Below are positions 7,211 through 16,900 of a stretch of DNA of 20,521 nt, piece after piece. The translations under genes and the position numbers were made by a program. This stretch comes from JAYZDF01 sp036337945 (GTDB lineage: Bacteria > Myxococcota > Kuafuiibacteriia > Kuafuiibacteriales > Kuafuiibacteriaceae), in assembly GCA_036337945.1 (NCBI GenBank), contig JAYZDF010000090.1, positions 1-20,521 of the forward strand, read 5' to 3'. Positions within the stretch are counted from its first letter, which is position 1. The number at the start of each line of letters is the position of its first letter. The notes below the pieces were generated by a model, which saw nothing but the letters and a program-made list of their open reading frames with translations, had not been told where the DNA came from and did not search any database.

Positions 7211-8597
7211 TTTCAGTCTAGGGATTAGTACTCGACTCGTTCTTATTATTGGGGCGGCTACCATTTTGGTAACGAGTATTTCTGGTACTTATGGCACCTA
7301 CCAACATGGCAAATCTCTGTTCGACGCGGAAAAAGAGCGAGCCGGAGCATTCTTGGAAAGCTTGGCTTTACCTTGTGCCATCTCACTGGCGACCAACGCA
7401 ATTGAAAACCTCGATAACTATATGTCAGAAGCGGTTCGAAGCCCGAGCACCAACACTCGGCTACTGTCATTATCGATGGTCAATCACCAAGGATTCACCG
7501 TAATTAATTCAACCCGAAAATCGAACAATCCTACGAAAACAATAGGCTCAGAACTCAAACGCAACAATTTAGAAGAATTTATTGAACGTGCACACGAATC
7601 AACTGATCCTATCTGGGAAAAAACAGAAACGACCAGTGGAAAACCGACGTTACTGATGTCTATGCCCGCTGTATCAGGTCTTAGATGGGGAACGCTTGTT
7701 GCGAGTTTTGACCTGAGCATCTATGAACGCCGCGTCTCTGAACTCCTCAAATACAACCTTTATACAAATATTACTTATGTGATTTTGCTTGTCCTTGCAC
7801 TCTACGCCGCAATGTCGACCGTAGTTCTCCGCCCCTTACGAACGTTAACTTCGTCTATGCAAGAGCTTCACGCAGGCAGTTTAGATACGAGAATTCCAAC
7901 AGTCATGAGCGGTGAAATGGGAGAACTGGCCCGAGGCTTCAACGATATGGCGGAAGAGCTTGAAGACTATACTCGTACGCTGGAGCAAAACGTTGAAGAG
8001 CGTTCACGGGAAGTACGCAAGAAGACGCGCGAGCTCGAGCGGCTAAACCTCCAACTGCATTATGCCGTGAACAAACTTGAAACCTTGGTACGCACAGACG
8101 AACTGACTGGTGTTTACAACCGCCGCTATTTGACCGAGGCTCTTCAAATTGAAATTCGTAAGAGTGCGAGAACGGGGCGGCCGTTCAGCGTAGCGATGAT
8201 GGATGTCGACCATTTCAAGAGGCTCAATGACGAATATGGTCACGCAATTGGCGACCACGTTCTCGCTACTGTCGCCGGACTTCTCAAGGAAAAACTTCGA
8301 TCGACGGATGTTGTCGCCAGATACGGAGGAGAAGAATTCGTTATCATCTTTTTCGATACTTCCAAGTCATCAGCATTCGCTGTCTCAGAAGGACTTCGAG
8401 CGCTCATCGCAGAAACTAGTTTTGACACGGAGGCGGTCCAGATTAGACAACCTGTCACCGTAAGTATTGGTATTTCGACCTGCCCAACTGACGGTGGCGA
8501 CGGGAACGTCATTTTAGAAAAAGCCGACGAGGCTATGTATGCAGCAAAGAAAAACGGCCGCAATCAAGTGAAACTTTGGAGCGAATTGGATGATTAA
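7188..8597 (+). CDS. Membrane-bound diguanylate cyclase (sensor-HAMP-coiled coil-GGDEF)
   Basis: This protein makes cyclic di-GMP from two GTP. The 469-residue order is: a membrane segment at about 12-32; a periplasmic sensor region at about 35-187, perhaps CHASE8-like, which I am not sure of; a second membrane segment at about 191-212; HAMP at about 213-265 (RPLRTLTSSMQELHAGSLDT...GELARGFNDMAEE); a charged coiled coil at 258-300; and GGDEF at 301-465. The active-site motif is GGEEF at 380-384 in ARYGGEEFVII. The Mg-binding DVDHFKRLND at 339-348 is present, so it should be active. An RxxD inhibitory site (R371-D374) lies five residues before GGEEF, which suggests product feedback. The start is GTG at 7188, inside the PhnD-like gene, and the stop overlaps the next gene, so the three genes are translationally coupled. 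The PhnD-like lipoprotein is its probable partner. Confidence 0.9.
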   Translation: MTKSKKNNFSLGISTRLVLIIGAATILVTSISGTYGTYQHGKSLFDAEKERAGAFLESLALPCAISLATNAIENLDNYMSEAVRSPSTNTRLLSLSMVNHQGFTVINSTRKSNNPTKTIGSELKRNNLEEFIERAHESTDPIWEKTETTSGKPTLLMSMPAVSGLRWGTLVASFDLSIYERRVSELLKYNLYTNITYVILLVLALYAAMSTVVLRPLRTLTSSMQELHAGSLDTRIPTVMSGEMGELARGFNDMAEELEDYTRTLEQNVEERSREVRKKTRELERLNLQLHYAVNKLETLVRTDELTGVYNRRYLTEALQIEIRKSARTGRPFSVAMMDVDHFKRLNDEYGHAIGDHVLATVAGLLKEKLRSTDVVARYGGEEFVIIFFDTSKSSAFAVSEGLRALIAETSFDTEAVQIRQPVTVSIGISTCPTDGGDGNVILEKADEAMYAAKKNGRNQVKLWSELDD

Positions 8598-9246
8598 GAG
8601 AGTTGGTTCCCGCGGTTTCTCTTCCGCGGGTATCATTGATTTCAATGAATGCTCGCAAGCCGCTACCGAACATCCATACATCGAAAATCATACCACCGAT
8701 GAGCCTATCAGCTTAGACTTTGAGGAGCAGCCAGACTGTGCCAATTGCAAAGACAGTTGCTGTGTCGCGCCCCATGTCACCGAGTTATGTAACGAAGATA
8801 TTTCAAGGCTAGAGGCCGCGGGTCTGGATTGGGCAATTGCTCCAGGAACCCCAAAAGAAGATTTATCACCCAGCCTGAAGCAAAATGAAGGACGGTGTGT
8901 ATTTCTAACACCAGCGAATAGGTGCTCTATCTATAGCGCTCGACCCATGGTGTGTCGCGCGTTTCCAATACAACTCATTCGCGCAAATAATTCGAAACTT
9001 CGATTTTCCTCATCCTGTCGGTCGCGAACAGCAATTACTCATGAAGACGAGGTGCGACGAATGGCTAAAAACGCGCGGCTAAGTTTTGAAAGAAAACAAA
9101 ATGACCTTGATAAAGCCAAGAAGCACCCTGAGCAAGTAGTCGACGAAGGGTTAGGTCGATACTACGGCTTGACGAAGCCTTCAACACCGGATTTTTCTCA
9201 GTGTTTTAACGACGTCCTGGTTTCTAAGACAGAAAAGGTGGAATAA
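8590..9246 (+). CDS. YkgJ-family cysteine-cluster protein
   Basis: A protein of 218 residues with the YkgJ/PF03692 pattern, in which conserved Cys residues are thought to bind zinc or an iron-sulphur centre. Visible Cys: C50, C53, C57 and C58 (in CANCKDSCC), C67, C103 (GRCVFL), C112 (RCSIY), C122 (RPMVCRAFP) and C143. The order CxxCxxxCC, then CxFL, CxIYxxRPxxCRxFP is the family signature. The biochemical role of the family is not settled. The start ATG overlaps the cyclase stop (8590-8597), with a GGAG eight bases upstream, so it is in the PhnD-GGDEF operon. The N-terminal ~45 residues before the cluster are unusual and unrecognised. The gene ends 6 bp from the convergent methyltransferase stop, leaving no room for a separate terminator. 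Confidence 0.83.
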   Translation: MIKRVGSRGFSSAGIIDFNECSQAATEHPYIENHTTDEPISLDFEEQPDCANCKDSCCVAPHVTELCNEDISRLEAAGLDWAIAPGTPKEDLSPSLKQNEGRCVFLTPANRCSIYSARPMVCRAFPIQLIRANNSKLRFSSSCRSRTAITHEDEVRRMAKNARLSFERKQNDLDKAKKHPEQVVDEGLGRYYGLTKPSTPDFSQCFNDVLVSKTEKVE

Positions 9247-9252
9247 AAATCT

Positions 9253-10146
9253 CTAGCAGGTAAGCGTGTAAGCTACGCAGGAAGAAAGATATTCGTTAAG
9301 AAACGGCATTTGGGCCAGTGGTCTACTCAATCTGCTGAGCTTGCTTCCACCAAAGCCTTGAATTTCTCGGCGCAGGACAGACAGGCCAAAATCTGGAAGT
9401 CTCTGTTCAAATTCACGAATCGTTAATCGGTTGACCTCCGGGAGTTCGCTCATGTCATACCATTTGTTCGCCAAGAAATTTCCATCGTCATCATAATCCC
9501 AAATTCTTGGAGAATATTCGGGCATATCGCGAATTCTAGCGCAGGTGTCGATCAGTACACGCTCGGAAAAAAAGACATGAGCCCACGGAAGCGGCACCAG
9601 GCTTTCAATGTGCGGGCCCCAGGGATGGAACCAGGGAACCCACCATATGAGAATCTTCCCACCAGGTCGAAGAATGCGTTTCCATTCCGACAGAATTCCT
9701 TCGATGTTCATGACATGCTCCAACACATCGAAACACAAGATGACGTCAACACTATCGTCGTCTAGCTCAATAGTGTCAGGAGACGAGCTCACACGAAATG
9801 ACATATTAACGTCTGTTTGGAGCTTATTCAGGCGTTCATTCGCTAGCCGTATCCCTTCTTCGACCAACTCCAAACCGATGATACTGTTTGGTTTATACTC
9901 AGAGACGCAGAAGCTCAAATCCCCGGCTCCACAACCAAAATCGAGCACGTCTTTACCTGCAATATCGTTTGAAGAAAAAAACTGGGTGAACTGTTCACTC
10001 AATTCTTCTGAACGCCATTCTTGGTATTGCTCTTCATCGAACGTCGAGGCTCGAGCTCCTGCTCCCGATTGGTCTCTGCTCTGGACTCGCCATTTGGAAA
10101 GACGGAAACACACTTCAGCGGCAATTTTAGAATCGAATGTGAACAT
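9253..10146 (-). CDS. Class I SAM-dependent methyltransferase (start uncertain)
   Basis: Of about 297 residues from the ATG at 10146. SAM-binding motif I is VLDFGCGAGD at 67-76, with acidic motif II near GLELVEEG, the CFDVLEHV block, and LRPGGKILIWW. These mark a Rossmann-fold methyltransferase of the Methyltransf_11/25 type. The C-terminal part is Trp/Pro-rich (WWVPWFHPWGPHIESLVPLPW) and should define the substrate, which I cannot name; a lipid, quinone or sugar methylase is possible. The ATG has no ribosome-binding site. The same frame is open upstream through 38 further codons to the PutA stop codon, with no ATG, GTG or TTG, and reads plausibly as protein. A GAGGAA lies at 10237-10242. The start may therefore be non-standard or the N-terminus may need a frame correction. 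It is the last gene of the minus-strand block. Confidence 0.78.
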   Translation of the reverse strand: MFTFDSKIAAEVCFRLSKWRVQSRDQSGAGARASTFDEEQYQEWRSEELSEQFTQFFSSNDIAGKDVLDFGCGAGDLSFCVSEYKPNSIIGLELVEEGIRLANERLNKLQTDVNMSFRVSSSPDTIELDDDSVDVILCFDVLEHVMNIEGILSEWKRILRPGGKILIWWVPWFHPWGPHIESLVPLPWAHVFFSERVLIDTCARIRDMPEYSPRIWDYDDDGNFLANKWYDMSELPEVNRLTIREFEQRLPDFGLSVLRREIQGFGGSKLSRLSRPLAQMPFLNEYLSSCVAYTLTC

Positions 10147-10260
10147 GAACTTGTTTTCAGGCTTATCATTGAACCACGAACTTTGACCACCTCTGGCTTT
10201 GATCCTGAAGCCGTTTTTCCAGACAAAACAGGAAGGTTCCTCTGCTTTACTGATCTGGAA

Positions 10261-13200
10261 CTAGCTTGGAATGTCTCGTGGTTCAGATGTACGGTCGCCT
10301 AAATTTCCGTATCGGTGGTAATCCGAGCTTACGCTCTGCTCGCAAACATACCAAAGGAGCTCAATTCTCCCTTCTACGAGCGGAGGCTCGTCTGCTATAA
10401 ATATATTCTTTGGTCCAGCAGCTTGATGAATACGAAGGGGAACTCTACCCGGATGTGCGTATCGCAAGCGCTCGGTTTGGTCGGTTAAGATCGCCTCTTC
10501 GAGTTCGGCATCTTCCTCTTGCAGAAATTCAATGAGGCCGCCCCAATCCTGAGTCCAGGTGTCAATTTGTGTCAGGAAATCTGACTGGCATCGCTCCGGA
10601 TAACTGACTGTAGTTCTGCAACCCACGATTCGAGCAGCGACAATCCTTGAAAGAACATCAAACGGACTATCATCGTGGTGAATCCTGAGTCGGAGCATTT
10701 TTATCGGTTTATACCGACGAATATTATCTTGCCCAACCAACCTCACGTGGTCATGTTGCGCAGAAAACTCTTCGACAAAATTTTCAAGATAACTCGCGAT
10801 AGAAGTGCGCAATCGTTTCGATTCTTCGGGAGTGACAACTTCGTTCTTTTCGATTTGCGATAAAAAGAGCTCAAGTTCCTCGTCTTGGAGTAACTCTCTC
10901 GGCCCGCTAACCGATTTTTCAGAGAAATTCATAAGTTGAGCAACATAGTTTGGTCCCCCGGCTTTAATGCCGGGGCCAAACGCTGATTTACCCATTCCGC
11001 CAAAAGGTTGACGCTGGACAATCGCACCCGTCGTTACCCGATTGAGATAAAGGTTTCCTGCGCGAATAGACTCCAACCAAATTTCTTGCTCTCGAGAATC
11101 AAGACTCTCTAAACCAGAAGTGAGACCGAACCCGGTCTGGTTTACGAACTCGATCGCTTCATGGAGATCTTTGGCTTGCATGACTCCGAGGACAGGCCCA
11201 AAGAATTCGGTCATATGCGTATAAGAACCTGGTTTGACTCCCCATTTAATCCCCGGACTATAGAGCGCTGGATTTTCATCGACCATATGGGGCTCCAGCG
11301 CCCAGCTTTCCGATTCGTTGACTGCGTTTAGTGCGCGTTCTAAATCGCCGGACGGTGGGCTATTCAAGGGGCCGATCTTAGTGTTTAGCTCCCAGGCCGA
11401 ACCTACTTGTAAGCTCGCCGCGGCGTCACAAAGCATAGCTCGAAATTCTGTATCTTTATATACTTCCTCTTCCAAAACCAGCAACGAGGTTGCGGAGCAC
11501 TTTTGACCAGAATGATTGAATGCTGAATGCAAAATGTGTTTAATTGCTTGCTCGCGGTCGGATAAGCCAGTCACGATCGTCGCATTCTTACCGCCAGTTT
11601 CGGCTAACAAATTCATATTCGGTTTCGCGTCGAGCATTCTGAGTGCCGTATCTGTGCCCCCGGTCAAGATAACGACATCTACATCAGAATTTGAAACCAG
11701 TTGACTCCCTACCCCTCTCCCCGAACAAGGAAAAAATTGCAGGGCACTCTTCGAGACACCTGCATCCCAAAAACATTTGCATAACTCATATGCAACAAGA
11801 ACCGTCGTAGATGCTGGCTTCAAGATCACTGTGTTTCCAGCTGCAAGCGCAGCACTAATTCCTCCACACGGAATTGCGATGGGGAAGTTCCATGGAGATA
11901 CAACCGCAACAACTCCTTTTCCTTCGGCGTGTACACTCGTTAATTTTCCGAATTCGCGCGCGGAAGCAGCATAGTACTCAACAAAGTCGATCGCTTCTGA
12001 CACTTCAGGATCAGATTCGGTAAGAATCTTTCCTCCATCTGCAAGAGCAGCACCCATCAAATCAGCACGTCGCTCACGTAATTTTTCAGCCACTCGACTC
12101 AGGAGACGACCCCTTTGTTCGTCATCCATTGCTCTCCAGCCAGAGGGATCTTGTTTCGCGGTTGCGACCACCGATTCAAGGTCATCTTCCGAAGCCTGTC
12201 GATAAGTTGCTACGATTGTATTTGGGCGTGAAGGGTCGTGACAATCACGCGTATCTCGTTCATCGTAAATGTCCTTGCCGGCTACGACGAGAGGGATTTG
12301 AATTCGAGAATCTGAATGTCTCTCTTTCCAACGATTAATGATTTCTTCGGCCCAAACAACATTTTGTCGGAGCGAAAAATCGGTATCCGGTTCATTTCGA
12401 AAATCGCTCAATTCGAGGAGTTGTTGTTTCTCGGACACTGAAGCTTCTTGTGAGCGATCTTGAGTTCGACGAGGGCCTTTAGAAGCAGTTTCTATCGCGT
12501 CGAAGCTTGAGATAAAGTTTTCTTCAAGCTCTTTCCACTTTGGGCTGTCTACTTCCAACCGGAAAGCATGGCGAAGGTAGTTCTCAGGGCCAGTATTTTC
12601 ATCAAGGCGGCGCACCAGATAGCCAATGGCGTTGATAAAATCTTCTTTATAGGTCGCGGGCGCGTAAAGCAGCACATTATCAACAAGCTCACATAGCGCT
12701 CGGCGTTGTGCATTGGCCATGCCCTCTAGCATTTCAAACTGAACCAATTCTAAGATCTTTTTCTCATTTGCCAAGGTGAGAGCATACGCCAGGTCGAACA
12801 GATTATGAGACGCTACCCCAATCCGCATTACACGAATATTTTCGTTCTCATACGCGTAGTGCAGCATCCTTTTGTAGTTCGCATCGGTGTCCTGTTTGAC
12901 TTTGTATGGAGCTTGAGGCCAACCCGCTATAGAGGCTTCGACTCTCTCCATCTCCATATTCGCGCCCTTCACGAGCCGAAAACAAACAGGACTTCCGCCA
13001 GAGGCGACTCGCTTTTTAGCCCATTCTGTTATGCGAATTTGAGCATCGAATGAATCTGGAACGTAGGCCTGCAATGCAATTCCCGCGCTAATATTTTCAA
13101 GACCGGGTCGATCTAAAGTCCGCATGAAGACTTCGACCGTAATATCGAGATCTCGATACTCCTCCATATCTAAATAGACGAATTTCTCGGCTGTCGTTCC

Positions 13201-13929
13201 ATCCGCCCGCTCATAAGACGACTCCGCGGCAGCGCGATAAAGCATTTCCATACGATCACAAAGGACATTGATAGAGTGCTCACGACCGATGGAACTAATC
13301 TGAGAGTAGATGGTTGAAACTTTGACCGATAATACCTCGAGCCACGGCTGCCTGAGTGCATCAAGATATGTTTGGAGTCTTTTTTCAGCTTGCTTCTCTC
13401 CCAAGAGTGCTTCACCCAGATAATTTAGATTCATTCGAACGCCGCTTTGTCGACGTTCCTCGAGATGACTCGAAAGATGTTCAGGTTCTGCAGGAAGAAT
13501 GACGTTGGCGGTTTCTTCGCGCATTTTATCTTTGACCAGCGGGACAGAAACGCCAGGGAGATATCCACCAAAGGACTGAAAACCTTTCAACATGAGACGA
13601 TCGAAGGTGCTAAAGAATCTGGGGACGCCTTGAACGTCGAGAATGTGCGTTAACTGGTCTGCAACACGGCGAGGAACCTCAGAACGAAACGCTTGATCTG
13701 TCATTTGAGTCAGAGTCGCTTTATCATCTGGGTTCTGAAGCATCCTCTCTAATTCAGCTTGCTGCCGTCTTTCCTGAGAGGTTTGAAGTTCTGTCGCCCG
13801 GGACTGAATGTGAGCAGCCAAATGCAACGCTTTTTGAATAGTCGGCGAAAAAGTAGATTGCTTATCGACTTCAACGTTACTGAGAACTTCTGCCAGTTTC
13901 ACATCGATGACATTGACGAAAAAAATCAC
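10261..13929 (-). CDS. putA: Bifunctional proline dehydrogenase / P5C dehydrogenase (PutA)
   Basis: This enzyme converts proline to glutamate in two steps: an FAD-dependent proline dehydrogenase, then an NAD-dependent glutamate-semialdehyde dehydrogenase with channelling. The 1222 residues begin with a helical arm (1-150). The proline dehydrogenase barrel follows at about 165-460, with YLDMEEYRDLDITVEVFMRT, LVKGANMEMERVE at 319-331 and YLVRRLDENTGPENYL at 437-452. The aldehyde dehydrogenase domain is at about 540-1020, with SPWNFPIAIPCGG at 678-690, the catalytic Glu E777 (LLAETGGKNA) and Cys C811 (SGQKCSA). A C-terminal domain ends near SDYHRYGNLGDR. There is no N-terminal ribbon-helix-helix domain, so it should not regulate its own gene. 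The start is GTG at 13929 with a poor ribosome-binding site; GTG at residue 10 is an alternative. It lies 35 bp downstream of the cytochrome gene. Confidence 0.93.
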   Translation of the reverse strand: MIFFVNVIDVKLAEVLSNVEVDKQSTFSPTIQKALHLAAHIQSRATELQTSQERRQQAELERMLQNPDDKATLTQMTDQAFRSEVPRRVADQLTHILDVQGVPRFFSTFDRLMLKGFQSFGGYLPGVSVPLVKDKMREETANVILPAEPEHLSSHLEERRQSGVRMNLNYLGEALLGEKQAEKRLQTYLDALRQPWLEVLSVKVSTIYSQISSIGREHSINVLCDRMEMLYRAAAESSYERADGTTAEKFVYLDMEEYRDLDITVEVFMRTLDRPGLENISAGIALQAYVPDSFDAQIRITEWAKKRVASGGSPVCFRLVKGANMEMERVEASIAGWPQAPYKVKQDTDANYKRMLHYAYENENIRVMRIGVASHNLFDLAYALTLANEKKILELVQFEMLEGMANAQRRALCELVDNVLLYAPATYKEDFINAIGYLVRRLDENTGPENYLRHAFRLEVDSPKWKELEENFISSFDAIETASKGPRRTQDRSQEASVSEKQQLLELSDFRNEPDTDFSLRQNVVWAEEIINRWKERHSDSRIQIPLVVAGKDIYDERDTRDCHDPSRPNTIVATYRQASEDDLESVVATAKQDPSGWRAMDDEQRGRLLSRVAEKLRERRADLMGAALADGGKILTESDPEVSEAIDFVEYYAASAREFGKLTSVHAEGKGVVAVVSPWNFPIAIPCGGISAALAAGNTVILKPASTTVLVAYELCKCFWDAGVSKSALQFFPCSGRGVGSQLVSNSDVDVVILTGGTDTALRMLDAKPNMNLLAETGGKNATIVTGLSDREQAIKHILHSAFNHSGQKCSATSLLVLEEEVYKDTEFRAMLCDAAASLQVGSAWELNTKIGPLNSPPSGDLERALNAVNESESWALEPHMVDENPALYSPGIKWGVKPGSYTHMTEFFGPVLGVMQAKDLHEAIEFVNQTGFGLTSGLESLDSREQEIWLESIRAGNLYLNRVTTGAIVQRQPFGGMGKSAFGPGIKAGGPNYVAQLMNFSEKSVSGPRELLQDEELELFLSQIEKNEVVTPEESKRLRTSIASYLENFVEEFSAQHDHVRLVGQDNIRRYKPIKMLRLRIHHDDSPFDVLSRIVAARIVGCRTTVSYPERCQSDFLTQIDTWTQDWGGLIEFLQEEDAELEEAILTDQTERLRYAHPGRVPLRIHQAAGPKNIFIADEPPLVEGRIELLWYVCEQSVSSDYHRYGNLGDRTSEPRDIPS

Positions 13930-13964
13930 TCAGGGCAAGCGACGTTCATCCACTGCCTTGAAAA

Positions 13965-16900
13965 TTAGGGCGATCTGAGAAGCTTCTCAATCTTGTCTTC
14001 CCGCTCTTTCGGTTTTTCGTAGGGCGAGTATTCACTAAAGGGTATTTTGCGACCCAAAATACGCTCAACCGCGGGCATTCCCATGAGCCGGTTTGCGGGA
14101 ACCGAATCATTAAGGGTTTTAATTAATTCTTTTCGCAACGCGTCACCGATCGAGCTGGTTCGCGAATAGGCATCGAGTGCTACTTGTCTCATCATCGGAG
14201 CGGAATGATTCAACCATAGGGCACCTACCGGATAGTCAAATGAACCACCGTATGCGGGAAGCCAAGAATCTTCGAGAGAGACTTTTACTCCCCAAAGCTT
14301 TTGAAGATTATCAATGGTCCAGTTAACTGACTTGTCTAGGTGACAAATATTACAGGCATTAGGTGCATTTTTTGCAAACATTCGTTCGTCCGTCGGGGAC
14401 GATATTGTGTGACTTCGGACCATGTCCGATAGACCATGAACAATTCGAGGCATGTGACAATCTGTGCATGACAAATCGGCCGTTTCACCATGTCCGCTGT
14501 GCTTAATCTGTGCTGACCGGGTTGAAAACTCACCGTGACACTTCAGGCACGCTGTCTCAGCTCGTCTCACCTTTTCAGAATCGGCCAGACCTCTCTCCGA
14601 GACATGTGGATCATGGCAATCGGTGCATTTTATTTGGTCTGCGCACGCGCCTAGGTTAAGGTCTCTTGCTGCTCGCGAATTCCAAGTTCCCGCGCCATTT
14701 GGATAAGCAGGATTTCGACTGGCGTGACACTGGCCGCAGATAGAATTAATAACGTAAGGGTCCTTTCGGGCGTCCGCTACTTTCTTATAATTACCACCAG
14801 TAAACTCAAGGCCCGAACCAGACGGAACGAACTGTATGGGCCAACCCTCGTTGGCGTGAAGTCGTCCTCCGAAGTGGCAACTCTCACAGCTTATCCCCAC
14901 TGTAACAAACTTGGATTCATCCAGGGCGACCTCATCTGCGGTTAAACCTTTCGGAACTTTAGTCTTCGAATACGTCACATCCTTGGAGTCAAAGCCGTAC
15001 CAATAGTCCTGAAGACCAGTCACCTTTGCAGGAAGCTTCAACCTTTCTTCGTAAGCATACGTATTATGGCACCAAGCGCAGTTGGTTCCCCAGTGCCCCG
15101 CTCGTTCATCATAAAAACGGTACGCCTTCGTCAGTCGGTTTTCGTCGTCAAATTCCGGTTGATGCCAAGGGTCATCGTACGTTTCTGGGTACCAAGCCTT
15201 GCGCTTTATTGAATAACTAAACGGAAGCTTACCCTCTTTTCCTACTCTTCGGTTTCCCGGAGAACGACTTCCCATAACCAGTCGGCCGATATACATCTGA
15301 ATTTCGGTTGAGCCGACGGTATGAGTTATTTCATACTGTCGGACGAGAACTTCGTCCTGATATAAGGACATCAAATATTTTTGATTTTTCTTATGAAAAC
15401 GAGCTTTCCCATCCCCGTACCGAATTTCGACGTCACCAAAATCACCAACTACGCCTGAGTCAGTCACTACTGCATTCATTGTTCGGTGTGGGTGCTTTTG
15501 CCATTGCTCGTATTGTTCGGTATGGCACTCACCGCAGGCCTCAGGCCCGACGTAGTCCTCTTTGCTGATGTTACTGTAGCCTTCGTAAGATTTTGGTAAC
15601 TCTTCTGATAAGCTCTTCAAAGCTCTCACAGGAGGAGGTCCAGCGTTTTTTCTCAAGGCCTCGCGAGACTGCTTTGCCTGGGAACGATAAAAGTTACTAT
15701 ATTCGGGGCTTTTCTCTAATTTTGTCGCTTGCTCGTAAACAGAGGCGGCTTGTTCGTATCGACCTAAAGAAAAATACGCGTCTGCAAGATTACCAAGAAT
15801 AGAAGAATTAGAAGAACTAACCCGCGCTGCTTCCTCTAGTAATAGTACAGCTTTACCAAACTCGTTTTTTCTCAGGTAGATTAGCCCTAGGTTTGCATTC
15901 GCAACTGCGGATGACGGCATCAATGCGAGCCCTTTTTCAAAAGCTTCAATCGCTTGTCCATAATCAGAATCAGATGAAGCAGACAATTGAAGCGCGGTAG
16001 CTAAATCAATCCAGGCTTGAGCGTTTTGCTTATTTAGCTGTACTGACTTTCGCAAATTGACCACGGCTTGTTCATATCGTCGAGAAGCAAGAGCAAATTT
16101 ACCTAATTCGAAATGAGCGAAACCAGATTCAGGCAACGTCGTGACGAGGGTTTGGTAGGCTTCTAACTTTTTACGCCCTGTCCTTGTTTGGGTCTCTAAA
16201 TTTACTTGGGGAGACACTATCCATATCAATCCCACCAAAATGCCAAAAACAGTCATATTGGACCATTGTGCAAAATGAGCTGTCGTCGGCGTCTCTTGAC
16301 TCACTGTTGAAAAATTTGTTTCTCGTAAAGCGTTTCGACCAAAGACAACAGGCTCTAGCAAGTAATGCAAAACAGTCGTTCCGAGCGCGATGTTTGTGAT
16401 CACGGGTATCACAGTGGGAGATGCGTAATCTTGACCAAGTAGATAGAAAAGTCCTCCTATCAGACTCAAGGCAACGAGGAGCCAAAAATGACTATCATTC
16501 TTGGAAGAACCGGGGCTACGCTGACTTGCTGTATAGTGCTTCACTAAAACAACGGACTGTAACGCATGAAAAGCCATCCAACTGGCCGCTCCTACCTCGA
16601 GAGGCAAAAAGGTGGACACACTCAACCACCAAGTCATTACACTCGTGGCAACAACGAGAATTATTCGAAATGGAGCACCTTTGCCATGTTTGCTCTTTGC
16701 AAATAAGCGAACCAAAAAAAGTAAATTGAGTAAGACAGCGCTTACGATCAAAGAACGTCGAGCAAAGTCGATTTGCTCTGACGTTAGGTACAGTAGGTCG
16801 GCAAGGTACAATGGCTTCAGGATTTGGAACCATTGGTCGGGAGAAAATAGCGCACTGACGGCCAATAGAGACGCAATGGAGAAGAGACCTAATAGATAAC

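Noticed and set aside
9999..10226. 75-codon minus-strand frame starting at TTG 10226 near a GAGGAA motif
   Set aside because: Most of it overlaps the methyltransferase in another frame and it has no recognisable domain. It is mentioned only because it may reflect a start or frame problem for the methyltransferase.
10021..10302. 93-codon plus-strand frame across the PutA/methyltransferase junction
   Set aside because: It is antisense to two well-supported genes and shows no motif.
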